This document shows positions 36,353 through 46,168 of a stretch of 64,000 nt of DNA, piece by piece. A program made the translations under genes and the position numbers. Source of the stretch: Candidatus Poribacteria bacterium (lineage in GTDB: Bacteria > Poribacteria > WGA-4E > PCPOR2b); contig JAJECO010000008.1 in the NCBI GenBank assembly GCA_022822005.1, positions 124,001-188,000 of the forward strand, in the 5' to 3' direction. The notes under the pieces are model-generated. The model saw only the letters and a program-made list of their open reading frames with translations, had not been told where the DNA came from and did not search any database. Within the stretch, counting starts at the first letter, position 1. The number at the start of each line of letters is the position of its first letter.

Positions 36353-37180
36353 CTACTCTCCAAATTTCCACACCTTCAGCGCTGCTTTACTGAATAACCA
36401 TTCCTTGTCTGAATCTGTGAGGAAGTCCAGATGCGTACTGAACATTTCCAGCGCAGGCAGATACCCAACCCCTTTCAGCACACCCGGAAAGTTGGTGCCC
36501 CACATCAACCGTTCCGGTCCGAAGGCATCGTATAGACGACGAAACGTCGGGAATGTATCCTCGTGCGGGTATGGCAGCTTCGATTTATGGGATTGGGGCG
36601 TTAATTTCACATAGACCTTCGGATACCGTGCCATATTGAGCACGTTGCTAAGCAGCGGATATGGTGGATCTTCGTCCGTGGGTGCACCGCCGATATGGTC
36701 CAGTACAACGGGGACATTTGGGAAACGGGCGATAATGGGTTCGACAGCGGGCAGGTGGGTTGCAGGACCGTACACAATGAAGCAGACCCCCAAATCCTCA
36801 GCGCGTCGCCATATCGGGTCTTGATCGGGTGCCGCCCATTCTGCGGGATCGTCTGCCCGTGCCAAGTGTATCCTAAGTCCGCCGAATTTATCCTCCCGAA
36901 CCAGCCGTTCAAGCTGATCGGGCGCATCAGGCGCATGGCGATCTACTAACCCGATTGCAGCGTACCTGTCCGGGAAACGTCGAAGACATTCCGCTACATA
37001 TCGGTTGTCAAAGCGATAATAGATTGGCTGCACGATAACGGCTTTATCTACCCCTGCCGCATCCATTGTATCGTTCAGCAACTCGACCGGTGCTCCCTCA
37101 TCCGCCGCCTTGCTACCGTCAGCAAACGGATAACGCGAAAAATCCTCACTCCAAACGTGCAAATGCGTGTCAATAATCAT
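36353..37180 (-). CDS. Amidohydrolase, paralogous to 20602-21423
   Basis: 'MIIDTHLHVWSEDFSRYPF', 'VVLDHIGGAPTDEDPPYPLLSNVLNMARYPKVYVKLT', 'RLMWGTNFP'. Confidence 0.9.
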   Translation of the reverse strand: MIIDTHLHVWSEDFSRYPFADGSKAADEGAPVELLNDTMDAAGVDKAVIVQPIYYRFDNRYVAECLRRFPDRYAAIGLVDRHAPDAPDQLERLVREDKFGGLRIHLARADDPAEWAAPDQDPIWRRAEDLGVCFIVYGPATHLPAVEPIIARFPNVPVVLDHIGGAPTDEDPPYPLLSNVLNMARYPKVYVKLTPQSHKSKLPYPHEDTFPTFRRLYDAFGPERLMWGTNFPGVLKGVGYLPALEMFSTHLDFLTDSDKEWLFSKAALKVWKFGE

Positions 37181-37206
37181 ATATTTCTTCCTAAAATAGC
37201 CTATGT

Positions 37207-37345
37207 TGGTAGTGCTAAACCTGCTCGGCTTGGATAGGCATATCCAAGCCATCTTTGCGCGTGTGCAGTGGATTTGTCAATCCACTGCGAGCCGTGTTGA
37301 CTCGATTTAGCTTTCATTCCCCCGGTTTGTAACGTGATAGATCTA
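37207..37345. repeat. Repeat family B, copy 2
   Basis: ctcggcttggataggcatatccaagcc..gtgcagtggatttgtcaatccactgcgagc..ctcgatttagct. Confidence 0.8.
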
Positions 37346-37410
37346 AAAAAATACAAGGGTTGGTAGTGAACGGAGATCTCCGTTCCTTATGTAAAACGTC
37401 AACACACTCT

Positions 37411-38229
37411 CTAGTAGTCAGCGAGCAATTCCCGCAGATGTTTGGTCGCCAGTCTGAGACATTCGTCCGTGTCGTATTTATTGCGGTCACCGCCTTCGAA
37501 TACTATAGACATATTGCCGTTAAAGCCTACCGCTTTCAGGATTTTCAGGATTCGCCCGTAATCGAGCCATTCTTCCTTGCCGCTGTCGATTTTATAAATC
37601 TTAGCGCGGACGTAGGTCGCGTGTGGGGCAGTCGGTTCCAGGTAGTCTTTATAGAGGTCTACGTTCGGATCAAACTCACCGCGTGGGTGAGATCCTACGG
37701 CATTCAACCACTGACCGGTATCCATAATAAAGGTAAAGTTCTCGCGGTCAGTTTCCCGCAGGATGCGTAAAACCTGATCCGCGGTCATCGCAAAGCTGCC
37801 GTTGTTGTGGTTCTGCAATCCCAAAAAGACGCCTTTTTCCGCGGCATAATCGGAGAGTTCTTGGAACCGAGCAATCATCGGAGCCCACAAGGCTTCTTGT
37901 TCTTCCACAGTGTCTGGCCACTTATATCTTGCGAACACGCGAATCATTTGCGCTGAGAGGAAGGATGCCAAGTCGATATCCGCCTTGCCACGCTCGACTG
38001 CGTCGTGCATCTCTTCCTCTGGTCCAACATAGCTACCGGATCCCAGATAACCGATAGGCAAACCGTGTTTCAAGCATAGGATTTTTATACGGCGGAGAAA
38101 ATCGGGATCTCTGGGCAACCCCGATAGATGGAAGTCGATGACATCCAATTCCAATTCGTGTGCAAACTGGATGTGGCTAAGAAATACTGCCTCATCCGTG
38201 GCACGCGCCATCACCCCGAGTTTAATCAT
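37411..38229 (-). CDS. Sugar phosphate isomerase/epimerase (xylose isomerase-like TIM barrel)
   Basis: 'LDVIDFHLSGLPRDPDFLRRIKILCLKHGLPIGYLG', 'VFLGLQNHNNGSFAMTADQVLRIL', 'MDTGQWLNA'. Confidence 0.88.
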   Translation of the reverse strand: MIKLGVMARATDEAVFLSHIQFAHELELDVIDFHLSGLPRDPDFLRRIKILCLKHGLPIGYLGSGSYVGPEEEMHDAVERGKADIDLASFLSAQMIRVFARYKWPDTVEEQEALWAPMIARFQELSDYAAEKGVFLGLQNHNNGSFAMTADQVLRILRETDRENFTFIMDTGQWLNAVGSHPRGEFDPNVDLYKDYLEPTAPHATYVRAKIYKIDSGKEEWLDYGRILKILKAVGFNGNMSIVFEGGDRNKYDTDECLRLATKHLRELLADY

Positions 38230-38333
38230 TGTTGCGGTTCCTTTCCTCTGAACCTCTGCTTATTTCCTGCCTACAACTCATAATCGATACTTTCGTTACT
38301 TGAGAAACGCCAAAGCGGTTCGAACAGATATCA

Positions 38334-38403
38334 CATGTCGCCCCTCTGGGGCTTGAGAGAAAGGGGCATCACTCAACTATAAACATGTCGCCCCTCCGGG
38401 GCT
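38334..38403. repeat. Paired-hairpin repeat family D, copy 2
   Basis: catgtcgcccctctggggct at 38334 and catgtcgcccctccggggct at 38384, 50-nt pitch, spacer contains ctataaa. Confidence 0.85.
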
Positions 38404-38596
38404 AAACCAATCAATGAACCTTTCTTCGTCCCGTTCAGAGGATCCCGAAGTATTGGGACTTTCAGGAATCAGGTATTCCACAACTGAAAACCCTTAAAAT
38501 CCCGATGACGCAACGGGACCAAGCAGCCCGAATATCCTTCAGATAACAATTACGAGCACCTCTACTGGTTGGCTAACGGTATTTCTACCGGGCGGC

Positions 38597-39781
38597 TTAC
38601 CATCCCTTCCAACTCCCATCCGCATGTCGGTATTGTCGATAAGGAAGCGGCTCATACGGCAGGTCATTTAGATCGGACTCCTTCACCGAAATCCCTAACC
38701 CCGGCTCGTCTGAAACATTGACGTGCCCATCCTCTATCCTCCAATCATGTTCGACACAGCGATCGAACAGTGACAGTCGGCTGCTGCTCTCCTGAATGAG
38801 AAAGTTGTTCATGACCGCATCGGCGTGGAGGGTCGCAGCATAACAGAGGGGACCACCGGCATTATGTGGTGCCATGAGCATCTGTTCCGCCGCCGCCAAT
38901 TTGGCGATATCGACCAGTGTGGTAACGCCAAAGCAGTGCGTGACATCCGGCTGCAGAACCGCACACGCCCGATTGTCGATTAATGGTTTGAAGTCGGCAA
39001 TAGTGAACAACTTTTCGCCGGTCGCAATGGGAATCGGGCTTTTCCGCGTGACCTCCATCAGTGCTTCAAGTGACCCGACCTTGACCGGTTCCTCCAAGAA
39101 TAGCGGCTTGAACGGTGCAACACGTCGAGCGAACTCGACGCTTAACTCCGGGATCGGGCTGCCGTGTGCATCCAGCAGGATGTCAAAACCGTCTCCCACC
39201 GCCTCGCGCGCTGCCGCCACACACCCTGTTGAGTGGTCAACCGCTTCTTCATCCATGGGCCAGGTGCGGCTTTCCAGCGGGTTACTTTTGACCCCAGCGT
39301 ATCCCAGCGCCTTGACCTCCTGTGCGGCTTCCGCCGCTTCCTCTGGTGTAGAGAATAGATTCCCGCCACAGTAGACACGAATCCGGTCGCGCCGTTTGCC
39401 ACCCAAAATAGTATGTACCGGCGCACCCCACGCTTTACCGGCAATGTCGTACAGGGCGGCGTTAATCGCCGCGATGGCTGTGCCAAATACGGGACCGCCC
39501 TTCCACGGGAGGCGGTTCGTGATATCCTCAGTCAGTGCGACGACAGGGAGCGGATCCTGATCGATCAGGAGACTTGACCATTCGTGCAGCGTCGCCTCGA
39601 CCGACGGTGTTAACCATTCGCCGCTGCCCTCACCCCAACCGTCGATTCCGGCATCGGTCTCAATCTTCAGGAATAGCCACGGTTTAGAGAGGCTGCCCAA
39701 CAGTTCACCGGTGTGTGGATCGCGAACTGGATCGCCCATGGGAACGTTAAATTTGTAGGTTTTGATGCCTCTAATCTTCAT
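38597..39781 (-). CDS. Mandelate racemase/enolase superfamily dehydratase (galactonate dehydratase-like)
   Basis: 'GWGEGSGEW', 'ALYDIAGKAWGAPVHTILGGKRRDRIRVYCG', 'DILLDAHGSP', 'FLEEPV', 'ATGEKLF'. Confidence 0.92.
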   Translation of the reverse strand: MKIRGIKTYKFNVPMGDPVRDPHTGELLGSLSKPWLFLKIETDAGIDGWGEGSGEWLTPSVEATLHEWSSLLIDQDPLPVVALTEDITNRLPWKGGPVFGTAIAAINAALYDIAGKAWGAPVHTILGGKRRDRIRVYCGGNLFSTPEEAAEAAQEVKALGYAGVKSNPLESRTWPMDEEAVDHSTGCVAAAREAVGDGFDILLDAHGSPIPELSVEFARRVAPFKPLFLEEPVKVGSLEALMEVTRKSPIPIATGEKLFTIADFKPLIDNRACAVLQPDVTHCFGVTTLVDIAKLAAAEQMLMAPHNAGGPLCYAATLHADAVMNNFLIQESSSRLSLFDRCVEHDWRIEDGHVNVSDEPGLGISVKESDLNDLPYEPLPYRQYRHADGSWKGW

Positions 39782-40015
39782 ATATTTCTTGTCCCTGCTC
39801 AACGCAGAAGGATTGCGATCGAACGTGAAAAGATCAAGACAGATACGCTTGACCATCTGGTCACACCTTTGGAAAATTGTAGCAGAAAGTCAGAACGTGG
39901 TCAATATCAAAGTCCGAGAATCGACACGGACACCTCCATATTTCACAGGATTAGATTCAAAAACAGATCGAAGATAGGTTATACTATCTGTAACTATTGG
40001 ATATAGGAGGAAGAT

Positions 40016-41029
40016 ATGAGGATTTGTTCTTATGCGCGGTTGGATGAACGGGATGACTATCTGCGATTCCTAAAACAGTATGGCGTTGACGATGTGGTGC
40101 TCAGTTCTACTTCCCACCCCGACGCCGTCCAACGATTTTCAATCGAGAACAGCACTAAACCGGGCGCACACTGGGATTTTCTCGACCTTGTAATGGTCCG
40201 TAAGCGTTGCGAGGATGCGGGATTAAGGGTCATTGGGATCGAGAATCCGCTGCCATCGTGCTGTTACGACCAAGCTATGTTGGGGCTGCCGGGACGCGAT
40301 CAGCAAATTGAGAATGTGATTATCACCATCCGCAATATGGGCAGGGCGGGTATTCCGGTCTACGGCTACCACTGGATGGTCAACCAACCGGGCGTGACGC
40401 GGAACTCATGGCGCACGTCGCTAACGACCCCGGGGCGTGGTGGTTCACAGGTCAGCAGTTTTGACATGGAAATTGCACAGCACTCGCCTCTGTTCCGTGG
40501 TCGGGAATACACCGATGAAGAGATGTGGGGGAACTACGAGTATTTCATCCAAGCAGTTCTTCCGGAGGCGGAAGCAGCGGGTGTGCGTCTGGCACTCCAC
40601 CCCGACGATCCGCCGTTGGAAAAACTGGGCGGTATCCCACGTCTGTTCCACGATTTCGATGGCTTTAAACGGGGGATGGATATCGCCAACAACAGTCAGG
40701 CGAGCGGTCTCAACTTTTGTCTTGGCAACTGGACAGCGATGGGCACCGACATCCTCGCTGCGATCCGTCATTTTGGAGAACGCGGACAGATCGTCTACGG
40801 ACACGCTCAAGGCGTTCAAGGCACAGTACCGCAATTCCAAGAATGCTTCTTAGATGAGGCGGATTGCGATTTTCTCGCTGTACTACAAGCCTTCAAAGCG
40901 GTTGGGTTTGATAGTGTACTACTTCCCGGTCACTGTCCCCACACGGTCTACGAGAACGAGATTGGTGGACAGGGTTTTGTCTACGCGGTTGGATATCTAA
41001 AAGGACTGCTGAAAGCAGTTGGATGTTAG
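40016..41029 (+). CDS. uxuA: Mannonate dehydratase family protein
   Basis: 'IPVYGYHWMVNQ', 'AGVRLALHPDDPPLEKLGGIPRLFHDFDGFKRGMDIANN', 'LNFCLGNWTAMG', 'LLPGHCPH'. Confidence 0.88.
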   Translation: MRICSYARLDERDDYLRFLKQYGVDDVVLSSTSHPDAVQRFSIENSTKPGAHWDFLDLVMVRKRCEDAGLRVIGIENPLPSCCYDQAMLGLPGRDQQIENVIITIRNMGRAGIPVYGYHWMVNQPGVTRNSWRTSLTTPGRGGSQVSSFDMEIAQHSPLFRGREYTDEEMWGNYEYFIQAVLPEAEAAGVRLALHPDDPPLEKLGGIPRLFHDFDGFKRGMDIANNSQASGLNFCLGNWTAMGTDILAAIRHFGERGQIVYGHAQGVQGTVPQFQECFLDEADCDFLAVLQAFKAVGFDSVLLPGHCPHTVYENEIGGQGFVYAVGYLKGLLKAVGC

Positions 41030-41037
41030 GGGGAAGG

Positions 41038-41937
41038 ATGCAGTATCGACGATTTGGTAAAACAGATTGGCAGGTCAGTGAGATTGGCTTGGGTGGTTCG
41101 TGGTTTTACGGACGACCAGAGTTTGGACTAAAACCGTTTTCTTACGGTGCCCGTATTGTCGAACGAGCCTTGGAACTGGGGATCAATTACTTTGACACAG
41201 CACCGCTTTACGGTCAGGGGCGTAGCGAGGAGGTGTTAGGCGCTGCCCTGAAAGGTGTGACCGAACCTTACTATCTCGCGACCAAGGTAGGCTATTACCC
41301 GGAACCGTTTGATTATACACGAGATACAGTCTGGCGCGGATTTGAGGCAAGCCTAAAGCGTCTACAACGGGACAAGGTTGACCTGCTGCAGATCCACGAG
41401 GCAGAGCAGGCGGGCAGAGAGGGCATTTTTGGGGCTGGTAGGACGCTGGAAACTCTCTTGGAAATTCGGGAGCAAGGATTGACCCAGCATATCGGCCTGA
41501 CCGGTTCGGACCTGGCGTTGATGCGAGATGTGCTCAAAGAGTCGGACGCTTTTGTTTCGGTGATCACCTTCTGCAAGTATGATCTACTCACGCAGGAAGC
41601 GAAGGACATTCTGGTGCCTACCGCAGCGGAGCGCGATGTTGCTGTAATCACTGCCTCGCCGCTCCACGCGGGACTTTTGGGATCAAAGCGGGAACTGTGG
41701 ATGGAGAATGGGCGGTTTGCCGATCTCTATGATACGTTGGAACAGGTGGAAGCTCTGCTCGCAGATCAACCCGAAGATATTACCCATACTGCCCTGCGCT
41801 ATCTCCTCTCAGATCCACGTGTGTCTATTCTACTATCGGGAGTGGCATCGATTGAGGAGTTGGAGACGTCGGTTTCGATAGCCGACGGGCACTATCTGCC
41901 AGCGGAGCTTATTGCGCAGATTGAAGCAATTGAATGA
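41038..41937 (+). CDS. Aldo/keto reductase
   Basis: 'MQYRRFGKTDWQVSEIGLGG', 'GINYFDTAPLYGQGRSEEVLGAAL', 'DLLQIHEAE', 'LRYLLSDPRVSILLSGVAS'. Confidence 0.94.
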   Translation: MQYRRFGKTDWQVSEIGLGGSWFYGRPEFGLKPFSYGARIVERALELGINYFDTAPLYGQGRSEEVLGAALKGVTEPYYLATKVGYYPEPFDYTRDTVWRGFEASLKRLQRDKVDLLQIHEAEQAGREGIFGAGRTLETLLEIREQGLTQHIGLTGSDLALMRDVLKESDAFVSVITFCKYDLLTQEAKDILVPTAAERDVAVITASPLHAGLLGSKRELWMENGRFADLYDTLEQVEALLADQPEDITHTALRYLLSDPRVSILLSGVASIEELETSVSIADGHYLPAELIAQIEAIE

Positions 41938-42121
41938 ATATGCACAGATGTTTAGGATTTTTGTTTATTCTTTAACACAATCTTAACACTTTTCTTCGCA
42001 GATCTGTGCTATCATATATATATATTAGCAAGGAGCTACGGACGCCCTGTATTCAACTCAGGGAGTTATGTGCGGAACTCAAGGATAGGAACCTTCGCGC
42101 CGGAATTGAAGGGGGATATGG

Positions 42122-42739
42122 ATGAAGATAAAGTTTATCGGCATTTTCCTGTTAGCCCTACTGTTGATCCTGGGATTGCTCCAGATTGAAGCAATTGGAA
42201 ACTTAAATCCAATCTTCCACTCTATCGCCGTATCGGTCCGTCAAATGGTGGATTGGGTGTTGGCTGCATATTCGCCAAACATGATTATTTTGAGAGGCGA
42301 ACCGGAGTTACTCAATGTTGACACAGTGCAGGATTACTTTCCAAACTATGTGCAGAAATCGACAACCCCGCAGCACAATAAAGCAGATGCAACATGGAAT
42401 GAACAGGCAGGTGTGAAGGGTTCAATGTGGGATCTTTCAGGAGAAGATTTCAGCAATACGTCGCAGATCTCTCCGACAGAGGAGTCAGCAAGTAGGAGAT
42501 TGCAACTTTTACAAGAAATCACCGAGCCAGCGGACCCGGTGACCGATCTTTTTCCCGAGACTGAGTGGTATGACGGAGTTGACTTGGATGCGTACGACTT
42601 CACAGAGCTACTGACAACGGAGGAGCCAAAGGACGGAGTTCAACCAACTGACACATTGGATTCAGATGTTGTCCAACCCCTGCTTAACGAGATAAAATCA
42701 CAGATAGATCAGAAATTAAAGTCAGAAGATCTGAGGTAA
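42122..42739 (+). CDS. Hypothetical membrane-anchored acidic protein
   Basis: 205-aa ORF with RBS (aagggggat), N-terminal TM segment 'FIGIFLLALLLILGLLQ', acidic tail; no family recognised. Confidence 0.5.
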   Translation: MKIKFIGIFLLALLLILGLLQIEAIGNLNPIFHSIAVSVRQMVDWVLAAYSPNMIILRGEPELLNVDTVQDYFPNYVQKSTTPQHNKADATWNEQAGVKGSMWDLSGEDFSNTSQISPTEESASRRLQLLQEITEPADPVTDLFPETEWYDGVDLDAYDFTELLTTEEPKDGVQPTDTLDSDVVQPLLNEIKSQIDQKLKSEDLR

Positions 42740-42814
42740 CATAGGAAGAGTGTAGATAGTTCGGACAATTTTTCAGGCATACCAAGCCACGTGAAATTTG
42801 TCGTTAGATGAACC

Positions 42815-44272
42815 TTGACTTTTCCCAACAGATCGGTTATCCTCTTGGAGCAGGGAGGAGACATTTTGACCGGTTTTTTTACCAATTTAGAAAAACAGTG
42901 GCAGCTTTGTAAATCGGGTCCTCTTTATAACTTAAAGGGGACTTTCTATTTTTATTTGGGTTTTGGCGTCCTATTGCTGTGGATTTCTGGCTGTAATTTC
43001 CCCGGCGGCCAAAACCGTGACATCCCACAAATTCAACTTACCATACAGAACACCCTACCAATCAAGCGCGTCAATGTGCCAATTGTGTTGTCGCTCGCCG
43101 AATTGAAAGCGGTTGCCTCCAACTTTTCATTTAACGCCTATCTGGTCGTCTCAGGGCAGGCACCCGTCGAAGTCGAAATTCCGAGCCAAGCCGATGATAC
43201 AAATTACGATGGCCACAGAGACGCGTTAGTCTTTTTCGTAGACCTTGAACCACAAGAGACCAAGAGCGTCAGGATCCGGTATGCCCCTGATAACGAGATA
43301 TCGGTCACGCTTGGATTCACTCCGCGGACACGAGCGGGGATATTCCCGGAGTTAGGGGGATTTGCCGTGCTGGAATCAGAGTGGGCTGTCTACCTTCTCC
43401 ATCCTAACGGCTCAATCGATAGCTACGGCAAGAAAACCAAAGGGCTATTCCTTGACCAGTTCGTCCGGCAGCGCAGGACTCCGTCAGCTTCCGATGAGGA
43501 GATTTTGACGCCACTGTTCACAGCAGAAGCGGCGAGCAACGGGCCCGGATTCGGGCTTTGGGATACGGAAACGGGGACGCTAATATCTCCTGAAGATCAG
43601 AGGGATTATGTGCGGATTGTCGCTGATGGACCGATGAGATCCGTCGTGCAGCGGATTATACCCGATTGGGTCTTGTCGTCAGGCAGAACGGTTTCTCTCA
43701 CGTCAACCTATTCGATTTATGCCGGACATCAATGGACAGAACATCATATCCAGACTCAAGGGTTAGGAGACGGGCATCGCATAGCGATCCGCCTGCCGGA
43801 CCGAGGAGTCGCCCCGGTCAGAAATGAGAAAGATGGCTGGGTATGGAGTTGGGAAACGGAGGCGCAAACCGACCGTGAGATGGGGTTTGGTGTTATCTAC
43901 CCGGCAGATGGGTTCGAGACGTTCTTAGGATCAGAGGCGGGAAACACTATATTAATGAAGCCTGATCAGCATGATGAAGTTTACTACCGATTTGCCACCG
44001 CTTTGGGAGTAGAAGAAGAGGTTGAAACCGCGACACAGGGAATGGTTGACAGCGTAGAGCGTCGAGACCAATCACCCCCCGATGAAAAAGAGGTTGGAGT
44101 AGCGACGCAGCAAACGGTTGACGGCATAGAGCGTCCAAACGAATCACCGCCCGCTAAAAAAGAGGTTGGAATAGCAACACAGGAAGCCTTTGAGAAGTAC
44201 GTTCAGGCGATGGCGACGGAAATCCAAACACCGCCGGTGATTCAATTCACACCACAAGAAACGAAGGAGTAA
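42815..44272 (+). CDS. DUF4861-like secreted protein/lipoprotein with C-terminal tandem repeat
   Basis: 'LLLWISGCNF' lipobox-like; 'IQLTIQNTLPIKRVNVPIVLSLAELK' resembles the DUF4861 start; TTG start, possibly at 42866 after ggaggag. Confidence 0.6.
   Translation: MTFPNRSVILLEQGGDILTGFFTNLEKQWQLCKSGPLYNLKGTFYFYLGFGVLLLWISGCNFPGGQNRDIPQIQLTIQNTLPIKRVNVPIVLSLAELKAVASNFSFNAYLVVSGQAPVEVEIPSQADDTNYDGHRDALVFFVDLEPQETKSVRIRYAPDNEISVTLGFTPRTRAGIFPELGGFAVLESEWAVYLLHPNGSIDSYGKKTKGLFLDQFVRQRRTPSASDEEILTPLFTAEAASNGPGFGLWDTETGTLISPEDQRDYVRIVADGPMRSVVQRIIPDWVLSSGRTVSLTSTYSIYAGHQWTEHHIQTQGLGDGHRIAIRLPDRGVAPVRNEKDGWVWSWETEAQTDREMGFGVIYPADGFETFLGSEAGNTILMKPDQHDEVYYRFATALGVEEEVETATQGMVDSVERRDQSPPDEKEVGVATQQTVDGIERPNESPPAKKEVGIATQEAFEKYVQAMATEIQTPPVIQFTPQETKE
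44018..44185. repeat. 72-nt in-frame tandem repeat (about 2.3 copies)
   Basis: Units 44018-44089, 44090-44161 and partial 44162-44185; encode EVxxATQxxVDxxERxxxSPPxxK. Confidence 0.9.
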
Positions 44273-44291
44273 AGCCGAAAGGAGTTAAACC

Positions 44292-44891
44292 GTGTTCAAT
44301 AAGGAGGAATGCTTAGACATTATCGCGAAGCACCGCACAGACGAGGTTGTCGTTGCAACGATGGGGGTTACTGTGCCTTGGGGACAGATTTCAGACCATC
44401 CGCTCGACTATGCATCTGTCGGTAGTGCGATGGGCCACGCAGCGGACTTCGGATTGGGAATTGCACTGGCAAGACCGGACAAGAAGGTGCTCGTCCTCAA
44501 CGGAGATGGTAGCATGTTGATGTGTTTAGGAACATTAGCAACAGTAACCGCGTTGCAGAAACCGGCGCAGAATTTCTATCTCTTTGTATGCGAAAATGGC
44601 TCGTACGAGGTAACGGGGAATCAACCCATTCCGGGCGGACAGAATTTCAGTTTTACGACCATTGCACGCGGCGCAGGATTCGAGAAGTTCCATGAATTCG
44701 AGGATGCCGCATCATTAGATGAATCGCTGTCATCGATTTTAGCGGAGGCAGGACCGACCCTCATCAATCTCAAACTTGCCCTTGCCAATGAACCTCCACC
44801 GAGTCGAAGTGCGGAACACGCTGTGCGTTTCTTGCGTCCGACACTCGCAGGATCTACGCACGAATTGCGACAGGCGTTAGAGACAGAGTAA
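44292..44891 (+). CDS. Thiamine pyrophosphate-binding protein (sulfopyruvate decarboxylase beta-like TPP domain)
   Basis: GTG start; 'GSAMGHAADFGLGIALARPDKKVLVLNGDGSMLMCLGTLATVTAL'; pyrimidine-binding half absent. Confidence 0.8.
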   Translation: MFNKEECLDIIAKHRTDEVVVATMGVTVPWGQISDHPLDYASVGSAMGHAADFGLGIALARPDKKVLVLNGDGSMLMCLGTLATVTALQKPAQNFYLFVCENGSYEVTGNQPIPGGQNFSFTTIARGAGFEKFHEFEDAASLDESLSSILAEAGPTLINLKLALANEPPPSRSAEHAVRFLRPTLAGSTHELRQALETE

Positions 44892-44941
44892 CTTAGCGAC
44901 AGGCGTCGCCGGGTAGGCGGCCCCGATGCGCACCAGGATAT

Positions 44942-46141
44942 CTACTGTTTCAATTCATCGGTGTTATTTCGGATCTTGTGAAACGCCTCCAAGATGTGCT
45001 CCATATCGTCCACACCGCCTAAGAACAGTGCGTGGGTAAGGCTGCAAACCTCTTCTGCATAAACCCGCTCCGCATTGGGGCAATATACCTTACTGTAATC
45101 GATCTCCTCTTCATAGAGCGAGCCCTTTCGTGCGCTGCCAAGCTGGTCGAAGAAGTCCATGTCGGCGAAGGGACCTTCTTGGTAGATAGGTTGACCGTGC
45201 GCACCCACGCCACCCGGTACGCCTTCTGCATTGAGAGCCTCCAAAAATCGGCTCCTTGGAACGCCCTCGAACTCGTCCGGGATGTATCGAAAATCCCAAT
45301 AGTAGAAGCACCATCGCGTGACACGGTCATCCCGCGGAATCGGATCAACCCCCTTGATCGCTTTCATCCCTGCAACGAGGTGGGCGGTGTTTTGTTCCCG
45401 CGTCTCGACCTGCGCATCCAACCGTTCCAGTTGACATAGCAGCAGCGCGGCTTGGAGGTTAGTCATCCGCATGTTGAGATTCGCGAAACGAGCGGCGTTT
45501 TCCGCAAGCTCTTGGTCATTCGTGAGCACCATACCGCCCTCTCCGCAGGTGAGCGTTTTCCCAATTTGGAAGCTAAATGTGCCCAGATGACCGATTGAAC
45601 CAACCCCCTTACCTCGCCACTGTGAGCCGTGTGCGTGTGCACAATCCTCAATGACCCGAAGACCATGCCTGTCGGCAATCTCCATGATGGCATCCATATC
45701 CGCCGGATACCCGCCGTTGTGGACGGGAATGATGGCTTTCGTCCGGGGCGTTATGGCAGCTTCAACCGCTTCGGGGCTGATATTATAAGTGAGCGGGTCA
45801 ATATCAACCATGACCGGCACTGCGTTGACCAGTACCACCGACGTAGCTGTAGCGACAAAAGTCAATGCCGGAACGATAACCTCATCCCCCGCGTTCACAC
45901 CCGCGGCTTTTAAGACGCATTGTAGTGCGACTGTGCCATTTGCCAAAGGAACGGCGTACTTGGCATCCTGGTAGGCTGCGAACGCTTCGCCCACTTCGGC
46001 AACTTTGTCACGGCAATTCCATTCTCCGCTGTGCAGGACCTCCAAAAGCGCCTTTTCTTCGCTCTCGCCAAAGATGGGCCACCTTTTTCCCAGCGTGCTT
46101 TTGACGACCGGTTCTCCTCCATTCAACGCCAGCACTCCCAT
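44942..46141 (-). CDS. DegT/DnrJ/EryC1/StrS family aminotransferase
   Basis: 'YAVPLANGTVALQCVLKAAGVNAGDEVIVPALTFVATATSVV', 'VIEDCAHAHGSQWRGKGVGSIGHLGTFSFQIGKTLTCGEGGMV'. Confidence 0.95.
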   Translation of the reverse strand: MGVLALNGGEPVVKSTLGKRWPIFGESEEKALLEVLHSGEWNCRDKVAEVGEAFAAYQDAKYAVPLANGTVALQCVLKAAGVNAGDEVIVPALTFVATATSVVLVNAVPVMVDIDPLTYNISPEAVEAAITPRTKAIIPVHNGGYPADMDAIMEIADRHGLRVIEDCAHAHGSQWRGKGVGSIGHLGTFSFQIGKTLTCGEGGMVLTNDQELAENAARFANLNMRMTNLQAALLLCQLERLDAQVETREQNTAHLVAGMKAIKGVDPIPRDDRVTRWCFYYWDFRYIPDEFEGVPRSRFLEALNAEGVPGGVGAHGQPIYQEGPFADMDFFDQLGSARKGSLYEEEIDYSKVYCPNAERVYAEEVCSLTHALFLGGVDDMEHILEAFHKIRNNTDELKQ

Positions 46142-46168
46142 ATAAGTCCTCCGATTCCACGTTTGTTG

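Noticed and set aside
37181-37252. N-terminal extension 'MAWICLSKPSRF...' of the amidohydrolase ORF
   Set aside because: Overlaps the family B repeat; homologous start is MIIDTHLHVW at 37180.
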